Assembly: GCF_010731855.1 (NCBI RefSeq)
Contig: NZ_AP022620.1
Span: 1,674,001-1,738,000 of the forward strand
DNA: 64,000 bases
From: Mycolicibacterium anyangense
GTDB lineage: Bacteria; Actinomycetota; Actinomycetes; Mycobacteriales; Mycobacteriaceae
Direction of reading: 5' to 3'
The position numbers were made by a program, and so were the translations under genes. Below the pieces are notes generated by a model. It did not search any database. It was not told where the DNA came from and saw only the letters and a list, made by a program, of their open reading frames with translations. Below are positions 58,761 to 64,000 of the stretch, piece after piece. Numbering within the stretch: the stretch's first letter is position 1; each line of letters begins with the position of its first letter.

Positions 58761-59845
58761 GCGAATGCCCTGGTGTACTGCGGCGGGAACGGCAGGGGCA
58801 CGCCCAGTGCGGCGGCCGCGCGGCGCACCCACATCGGATCCCGCAGCAACGCGCGGGCCAGGAAGACGGCGTCGGCCTGCCCGGCGTCGACGATGGCCGC
58901 CGCCTGCTCGGGCTCGGTGATGAGTCCGACTGCGGTGACCGGGACGTCGGCCTTGCGGCGCAGCGCCTGCGCAAACGGCACCTGGTAATCCGGTCCGACC
59001 GGGATCGTCGCGTCCGGCACCAGTCCCCCGGTCGAGACGTCGACCAGATCGACCCCGAGATCCTTGAGCCGGCCGGCGAGCACGATCGACTCCTCGAGCG
59101 TCCAGCCGGGCCGCGGATCGTCGGTGTCCCTGGCCAGCCAGTCGGTGGCCGACACCCGGAAGAACAGCGGTAGCTCCGCGGGCCACTGGTCACGCACGGC
59201 GGTCACCACCTCGAGCGCGAACCGCATGCGGTTCTCCAGGCTGCCGCCGTACCGGTCGGTGCGGACATTGGATGCCGGCGACAGGAACTGGTGGATCAGA
59301 TAGCCGTGCGCGCCGTGCAGTTCGAGCACCCGGAATCCGGCGTGTGCCGCCCGACGAGCTGCAGCGGCGAACGAGTCGACGATCGAACTGATCTGTGCGG
59401 TATCGAGTTCCAGTGGCGCGGGCAACCGCCCGAAGGGTACCGGACTGGGGCCGACGGTCGGCCAGCGCTGCGGTTCCCGGGTGTCGTCGGGCCACGGGCG
59501 CCCGGTCGAGGCCTTGCGTCCGCCATGGACCAGCTGGATGCCGGGCACCGTGCCCTGCGCGGACAGGAATTCGGTGATCCGGCGGAAACGCTGCGCCTGC
59601 ACGTCGTTCCACAAACCGAGGTCGTAGATACTGCTTCGGCCAGCCGGGTCGACGGCGGTGGCTTCGGTCATGACCAGTGCGGCACCACCGACGGCGCGGG
59701 CGCCGAGGTGCTGGACATGCCAGTCGGTCGGTGACCCCATCTCCGGCCCGTCTGCAACCGCCGAGAACTGCATCATGGGCGACATCCAAAGCCGATGCGC
59801 GAACGTCACCTCGCGCAGCGTGATCGGCGTGAAGAGGGCGGTCAT
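58757..59845 (-). CDS. NADH:flavin oxidoreductase, old yellow enzyme family
   Basis: FMN-dependent ene-reductase; 362 aa from ATG 59845 (MTALFTPITLREVTF). The YqjM-like features are QLVHGGRKAS, LHGAHGYLIHQFLSPASN and RTDRYGGSLENRMRF, then TAVGLITEPEQAAAI for FMN phosphate. Such enzymes reduce activated double bonds and, in catabolic operons, often act on ring-derived enones. Coupled by 4-nt overlaps to the amidohydrolase gene before it and the Mo subunit gene after it. Confidence 0.92.
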   Translation of the reverse strand: MTALFTPITLREVTFAHRLWMSPMMQFSAVADGPEMGSPTDWHVQHLGARAVGGAALVMTEATAVDPAGRSSIYDLGLWNDVQAQRFRRITEFLSAQGTVPGIQLVHGGRKASTGRPWPDDTREPQRWPTVGPSPVPFGRLPAPLELDTAQISSIVDSFAAAARRAAHAGFRVLELHGAHGYLIHQFLSPASNVRTDRYGGSLENRMRFALEVVTAVRDQWPAELPLFFRVSATDWLARDTDDPRPGWTLEESIVLAGRLKDLGVDLVDVSTGGLVPDATIPVGPDYQVPFAQALRRKADVPVTAVGLITEPEQAAAIVDAGQADAVFLARALLRDPMWVRRAAAALGVPLPFPPQYTRAFA

Positions 59846-60849
59846 GATGCCGCCGAGGCAGCGGGGCGGCGGGCCCGCATGGCGAGGTAGGTCTGCGCGG
59901 CGCGGTGCAGCGCGTCGGCGCCCGGTCCATGCTCGACGGCGAAGCGGGCCGGGTCGGACTCGGCCATGTCGAAGGGATAGTCGCTGCCGCAGAGGATCTT
60001 GTCGGCACCGGCGAGCTGGGTCAGCAGGGCCAACTGGGCCTGGCCGTGTGTCACGGTGTCGAAGTAGACATCGCGGAACGCCTCGTCTGGTCGTCGGGGC
60101 GCGCGGGAGCTGACGTCGGCGCGTGCCGACCAGGCATGGCTCCAACGGCCCACCAGGCCGGGCGCACAGCCCCCGCCATGCACGAAACAGATCCGCAGGC
60201 CGGGCAATTCGTCGACGAGACCGCTCAACAGCAGGGTGGCGATGGCGGTCGCCGATTCCACCGGGTTGCCGATCAGGTTGGCCAGGTAGTAGTTCGACCA
60301 CTCGGGCCGCGCCAGCTGCATGGGATGCACCAGCACCGCAAGACCGAGCCGGGCGGCCTCGGCCAGGACATGCCGCAACGGGTCGCTGTCCAGCGAGCCA
60401 TTGCCCACCAGGGGCGGAATGGCGACGCCGCCGATCCCCTCGATCGCGGCCATCGTTTCGAGCTGACGGGTGGCCTCGCCGGCGTCGCCGAGGGTCACCA
60501 TGCCAAGCCCGACAAGCCGGCCGCCGGAGTTGGCGACGACCTCGCCCAGCGCGGCGTTGAACGCCTCGGCGTAGTGGGCCGCCGCCGGGCCGGGAACGAG
60601 CGGGAACGCGAAAGGCGGCGCCGAGAGCACCCGCACGCCGATCCCGGCGCGGTCCATGTCGAGAACCGCGGCGGCGGGATCGCTCATGGCGTCCGTGGCG
60701 ATCGACAGCGGGAGCTCACCCAAATAGAGCTCGCCGCCCCGGTCGTGCATCGGACCGTAGGGGGCACCGGGCGGCAGATCGAAGAGCTCCCGCGGCAGCC
60801 AGTGCGCGTGGACATCGACCACGCCGTCGGCGATCGGGGTGGTGATCAC
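59842..60849 (-). CDS. Amidohydrolase-superfamily enzyme, ACMSD-like
   Basis: A 335-aa TIM-barrel metal enzyme. Ligands fall in VVDVHAHWLP (HxH), LVHPMQ, FVHGGG and LCGSDYPFDMAESDP (Asp), the arrangement of aminocarboxymuconate-semialdehyde decarboxylase and related non-oxidative aromatic decarboxylases. A decarboxylation or a C-C hydrolysis in the pathway is therefore likely. The GTG at 60849 overlaps the cupin stop. Exact substrate cannot be inferred. Confidence 0.88.
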   Translation of the reverse strand: MITTPIADGVVDVHAHWLPRELFDLPPGAPYGPMHDRGGELYLGELPLSIATDAMSDPAAAVLDMDRAGIGVRVLSAPPFAFPLVPGPAAAHYAEAFNAALGEVVANSGGRLVGLGMVTLGDAGEATRQLETMAAIEGIGGVAIPPLVGNGSLDSDPLRHVLAEAARLGLAVLVHPMQLARPEWSNYYLANLIGNPVESATAIATLLLSGLVDELPGLRICFVHGGGCAPGLVGRWSHAWSARADVSSRAPRRPDEAFRDVYFDTVTHGQAQLALLTQLAGADKILCGSDYPFDMAESDPARFAVEHGPGADALHRAAQTYLAMRARRPAASAAS

Positions 60850-61310
60850 CGCGCCCCCGGGTGGCCGGCGGCAACGGCGTCCACATCCAGGGGCGCGTTG
60901 GCACTGTCGAGATGTTCCACGGTGGTGAACACCAGATCATCGTCGCCGATGTTCTCGATGTCGTGCAAAAGGAACTCGCCGGGACCGAAGTGGAAGTGCC
61001 GGGTCTCGCCCGCCTGATAGGACACCTCACGGACCGTGCCGTCATGGGTGTGCTGCCGGCTTCGACCCGCGTTGACGGCGGTCCAGAAGTAGTCCAGCAC
61101 ATGGCGGTGCGCATGCCAGCGCTCGCCGGGAGCCAGCCGGATCTCCCAGACCCGAACCCGGTCGTTCTGACTGAGCAGCCGGGACCCGACGTGACCGTCG
61201 TGGGCATGCTCGTCGAATTCCAGCCGCAGCCACTGGGGCCAGGTGTCGAAGTCGGTGGCGACCAGTTCGCCCGCCAATGGCAGATCTGCCAGAAAATTGT
61301 TGTCAGCCAT
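60846..61310 (-). CDS. Cupin-domain protein
   Basis: A 154-aa single-domain cupin. Motif 1 is APGERWHAHRHVLDYFWTA, with three His (H-x-H-x2 region) and motif 2 AGETRHFHFGPGEFLLHDIEN. The His-rich motifs would bind a divalent metal, so it could be a small dioxygenase, an isomerase or a stability factor. Its position between the monooxygenase (20 nt away) and the decarboxylase-like gene argues for a step in the pathway. Confidence 0.85.
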   Translation of the reverse strand: MADNNFLADLPLAGELVATDFDTWPQWLRLEFDEHAHDGHVGSRLLSQNDRVRVWEIRLAPGERWHAHRHVLDYFWTAVNAGRSRQHTHDGTVREVSYQAGETRHFHFGPGEFLLHDIENIGDDDLVFTTVEHLDSANAPLDVDAVAAGHPGAR

Positions 61311-61330
61311 CGTGTTTCCTTTCGGTGTGG

Positions 61331-62521
61331 TTAGCGGCCGGGTCCGTAGAGTCCGAACCGAAGGTCCGGGTCCCCGGGAACCCAGGTGTTGTGGAACTGC
61401 GAGCGCTCCCCCATGTCCACGACGCGCCGCAGCAGCGAGTCACTGAGCTGCAGTTGCGCGGGTTCCCATGTGGTCAGTGCCGAGGGGATGTCGCCCGCGG
61501 CGTCATCCAGGGCGGCCGCCAGGGCCCAGGCGTCCGCTGCGGCTTTGGCGGTACCGGCGGCCGCATGCGGCCGCGACGCGCACGCCGCGTCACCGATGAG
61601 TGCGACACGGCCCTGTGCCATCCGCCGCGACCGGACGTCGGAGAGCACCTGAAGATACGGGGTCTCGGTGGCGACGACCACCTCGGCCACCGCTGGAGCG
61701 AACAACTCGGTTGCCGCAGAGCGCATCTCGCAGACGTAGCGGTCCTGAACCTGCCCGGGATGTACGGATACCGCGCCGTGGAATCCGCGCTTGTCGATCA
61801 GCATCTCGGTGAGGTCGGGGCCCGCCTCGACGTTGCGGTACCAGACGTAGTTCATCAGTCGGTGCCCGACGTCGAGTCCGTCTTCACCAGGGATGGGGTA
61901 CATGGTGATGTGGGAGTTCGGCACCACGCCGTAGGTGATCGCGTCGTCGAGGGTCTCGCGGGCGTACGCGCTCAGGGTCGACCACGGTACGGTGCCGCGC
62001 CAGCCGATGTAACCCGAGTACTTCAGTGTGGCTTCGGGGTCGAACCGTTCGCGGGCCGTCGAGGTGATTCCGTCGGCGAACACCACCAGATCGGCGGTGG
62101 CGGTGGCGCCGCTGACGAATCTGACGGTCGCCCGCTCGCCATCCTGGCCGAATCCGCTGGCATATTCACCGTAGTGGTAGTGCTCGGTGCCGAAATCGGC
62201 GAGCAATGCCCGATAGAACGTTCCCCAGGAGGTGTAGGTCCACGCCGCCCGCTCCCGGTGGGCGATGCCGCCGTCGCGTTGCAGGTACTGGATGTAGGAG
62301 GTGGCGGTGTGCAGATCGGCCAGGTTCTGGGTGCTGCGTTCAGTGAACCACCGCACGGTGTCGGGTTGCAGCACGATCCCGCTGCCGCGGCCATCCAGTG
62401 CGGTGGGGGTGCGCTCGTAGACGTCGACGGTGAAGCCCAAGTCCCGCAAGAGCAGTGCGGTGGTGAGACCTCCGATGGAGCCGCCGACGACAACGGCTGA
62501 GGCATTCGAGTAGCCGGTCAT
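61331..62521 (-). CDS. FAD-dependent monooxygenase, dihydroxypyridine hydroxylase-like
   Basis: A 396-aa class A flavoprotein hydroxylase from ATG 62521. The Rossmann motif is VVVGGSIGGLTTALLL, with VFADGITSTAR (the DG motif) and GDAACASRPHAAAGTAKAAA at the FAD ribityl site. That last motif and the C terminus (GDPDLRFGLYGPGR) resemble, to my memory, 2,6-dihydroxypyridine 3-monooxygenase of nicotine-degrading Arthrobacter more than salicylate hydroxylases. It would hydroxylate an electron-rich ring using NAD(P)H and O2. Stop of the MFS gene overlaps its start. Confidence 0.88.
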   Translation of the reverse strand: MTGYSNASAVVVGGSIGGLTTALLLRDLGFTVDVYERTPTALDGRGSGIVLQPDTVRWFTERSTQNLADLHTATSYIQYLQRDGGIAHRERAAWTYTSWGTFYRALLADFGTEHYHYGEYASGFGQDGERATVRFVSGATATADLVVFADGITSTARERFDPEATLKYSGYIGWRGTVPWSTLSAYARETLDDAITYGVVPNSHITMYPIPGEDGLDVGHRLMNYVWYRNVEAGPDLTEMLIDKRGFHGAVSVHPGQVQDRYVCEMRSAATELFAPAVAEVVVATETPYLQVLSDVRSRRMAQGRVALIGDAACASRPHAAAGTAKAAADAWALAAALDDAAGDIPSALTTWEPAQLQLSDSLLRRVVDMGERSQFHNTWVPGDPDLRFGLYGPGR

Positions 62522-63888
62522 GGCTGGCTCTCCTCCACCCGGATGGTCAAGGCGTCGGCAGGCAAGGGCGCGCCCCGGGTCTCGGTCGCGAAGGCCAGCC
62601 CGACCACGGCGATCAGGCCGAGGACGGCGACGCCGGCCGTAGCCTGACCGAGGTTGCCGTCGAACCAGGTGATCGCGATGACACCGGCCGCCAGCGGGCC
62701 CAGCGCGGTGACATAGCGGCCGACGCTGTTGCAGACGGCCAGTGCGGTCGCCCGTACGCTCGGCGGGAACAACTCGGGCGCATAGATGAAGGTGCCGGAC
62801 AGCGCGCCGAAGAGTCCGAACCCGAGAATCGGCATGGCGAGCAGGAATTCGTCGTAGCTCCGCTCGAACGGGAACGTCCAGGCGATCGCGGCCGCCGACA
62901 CGGTGAAGCTCATCAGGAAGGTCGTTCTGCGCCCGATCAGATCCGCGATGAACCCCCAGGACGCGTACCCGATGATTCCGCCGGCGTTGAACAGCATGGC
63001 GGCCAGGGCAACCCGATGGTCGGCCACCGGGCCGGGCTGACCGCTCGCCGCGGTGATCTGCCTGATGATCTGCGGGTACCAGGTCGAGACGCTCCAGAAG
63101 GTGATAAGGGCACCGGTGGCCAGTGCTGTGCAGACCAGCATCGGGCGCAGCAGCGGCGGACTGAACAGCCGCCACAGCACGAAGCGGTCCTCGGATGTCA
63201 TGGTCCCCTGGGCTTTACGCTGACGACGAGAATGGAGGTGCGCGGTGATCTCCGGGGGCTCTGGCACGAACCGCCGGATGAACCACACCACCAGGGCGGG
63301 CAGCCCGGCCAGCATCATCATCACGCGCCAGCCCTGACCGCCCAGGATCGCGTAGGCACCGGCGGCGGCGAAGAAGCCCGCGGCGTAGCCGGCCATCATC
63401 ACCCCACCGGCCCGCGCCCGGAACCGGTTGCGCCACGTCTCGGCGATCAGCGCCGCACCCACCGGCGCTTCGACACCCGAGCCCAAGCCGGCGATGAAGC
63501 GCAATATCCCCAGCTGCCACCAGTTGTCGACGAATGCCGCGGCCGCGCTGAACACGGCGTAGGTCAGAATGCCCACCGACAACACCCTGGTACGACCGAA
63601 GTAGTCGGCCAGAATGCCGAACAGGATTCCGCCGGTGGCCCATCCAGCCAGGAACAGCGCCATGGTCAGGCCGCCGTACAGTCCGATAGCGGCCCGGTCG
63701 GCCGCAATACCACTGTTGGGCAGCAACTCGGTCATGGCAGGCCCGAGGACCAGAACGTAGAGACTGCCCGCAAAGCCGTCCAAGCCCCACCCCAGCGTGG
63801 TGCCGGCCAGCACCAGCCACTGGGTCCGGCTGATCTCACCTCGCCAGCCCGCCCGGGTTCCAGACTGCGCGGTTGTGCCGATCGTCAT
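62518..63888 (-). CDS. MFS transporter, aromatic-acid/metabolite uptake type
   Basis: A 456-aa protein with 12 predicted membrane helices and a central basic loop (HSRRQRKAQGT). The loop 2-3 motif is ADYFGRTRVLSVG and the RFIAGLGSGVEAP segment in helix 4 is typical of the AAHS/SHS symporters that import aromatic acids. The ATG at 63888 has GAGGGAAA upstream. It is the first complete gene of the operon in the window, so the pathway substrate is probably imported by it. Confidence 0.9.
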   Translation of the reverse strand: MTIGTTAQSGTRAGWRGEISRTQWLVLAGTTLGWGLDGFAGSLYVLVLGPAMTELLPNSGIAADRAAIGLYGGLTMALFLAGWATGGILFGILADYFGRTRVLSVGILTYAVFSAAAAFVDNWWQLGILRFIAGLGSGVEAPVGAALIAETWRNRFRARAGGVMMAGYAAGFFAAAGAYAILGGQGWRVMMMLAGLPALVVWFIRRFVPEPPEITAHLHSRRQRKAQGTMTSEDRFVLWRLFSPPLLRPMLVCTALATGALITFWSVSTWYPQIIRQITAASGQPGPVADHRVALAAMLFNAGGIIGYASWGFIADLIGRRTTFLMSFTVSAAAIAWTFPFERSYDEFLLAMPILGFGLFGALSGTFIYAPELFPPSVRATALAVCNSVGRYVTALGPLAAGVIAITWFDGNLGQATAGVAVLGLIAVVGLAFATETRGAPLPADALTIRVEESQP

Positions 63889-63928
63889 CGAATTTCCCTC
63901 GCTACGTTGGTGATTGGTGCTCTCACAG

Positions 63929-64000
63929 TCAGTTCAGCCGGCTCGGCGGCTCCGCGCCGTACCAGTCGACCGGTTCGGCGGCGGTCCTGACCACGACGGT
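63929..64000 (-). CDS. Partial C-terminal end of an upstream gene
   Basis: The frame ending at the TGA at 63929-63931 is open to the window edge for 23 codons and reads TVVVRTAAEPVDWYGAEPPS, then RLN. It lies 40 nt upstream of the MFS gene on the same strand and so is likely the preceding cistron. Too short to identify. Confidence 0.4.
   Translation of the reverse strand, partial: TVVVRTAAEPVDWYGAEPPSRLN

Overview
The window is about 64 kb of GC-rich actinobacterial chromosome, almost certainly from a rapidly growing mycobacterium (Mycolicibacterium type). Gene order from der to the DUF2236 gene follows, as I recall it, the M. tuberculosis block Rv1713 back to Rv1645c. Short 4-nt ATGA/GTGA overlaps are everywhere. 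A complete 16S-23S-5S operon lies directly downstream of tyrS, which is the known position of the second rRNA operon (rrnB) of fast growers. No insertion sequence, phage, CRISPR array or tRNA gene was seen.

Layout. (1) 40-6286, minus: der, cmk, rluB-type pseudouridine synthase, scpB, scpA, parA-like ATPase and xerD, a chromosome segregation and ribosome maturation run. (2) 6283-17733: NUDIX ADP-ribose pyrophosphatase, pyrG, mctB/steB and steA, a lone plus-strand secreted protein, then recN, nadK, tlyA, a 55-aa protein, a glycerol-3-phosphate phosphatase-type HAD enzyme and a repeat protein. (3) 17816-23462, minus: rrnB with promoter, antitermination leader, 16S, tRNA-free spacer, 23S, 5S and a strong hairpin terminator, preceded by tyrS and mpg. 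(4) 25476-33252: a plus-strand ABC exporter with a coupled TetR gene, a Trm112-like protein, a secreted Q-rich protein, a hydrolase/acyl-CoA synthetase fusion and an ABC-F ATPase. (5) 33263-46517, minus: argC-J-B-D-F-R-G-H followed by a coupled MFS exporter gene, with an ArgR-type operator over the argC start, then pheS-pheT upstream. (6) 46664-54956: an FMN glutamate-synthase-like enzyme, rhomboid-like protein, class III cyclase, DUF2236 oxygenase-like protein, acyl-CoA dehydrogenase and a large lipoprotein with two alpha/beta-hydrolase domains. (7) 54953-64000, minus: an accessory catabolic operon.

The accessory operon is the most interesting part. It holds an MFS transporter, a flavin monooxygenase resembling dihydroxypyridine hydroxylases, a cupin, an ACMSD-like amidohydrolase, an old-yellow-enzyme-type reductase and a three-subunit molybdenum hydroxylase whose FAD subunit carries the extra four-cysteine [4Fe-4S] insertion of PaoB-type enzymes. 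Together they suggest uptake and oxidative breakdown of a small aromatic, N-heteroaromatic or aldehyde substrate that the sequence does not name. The neighbouring lipoprotein, which pairs an apparently dead lipase domain with an intact esterase domain across a four-helix membrane segment, is the other unusual item.
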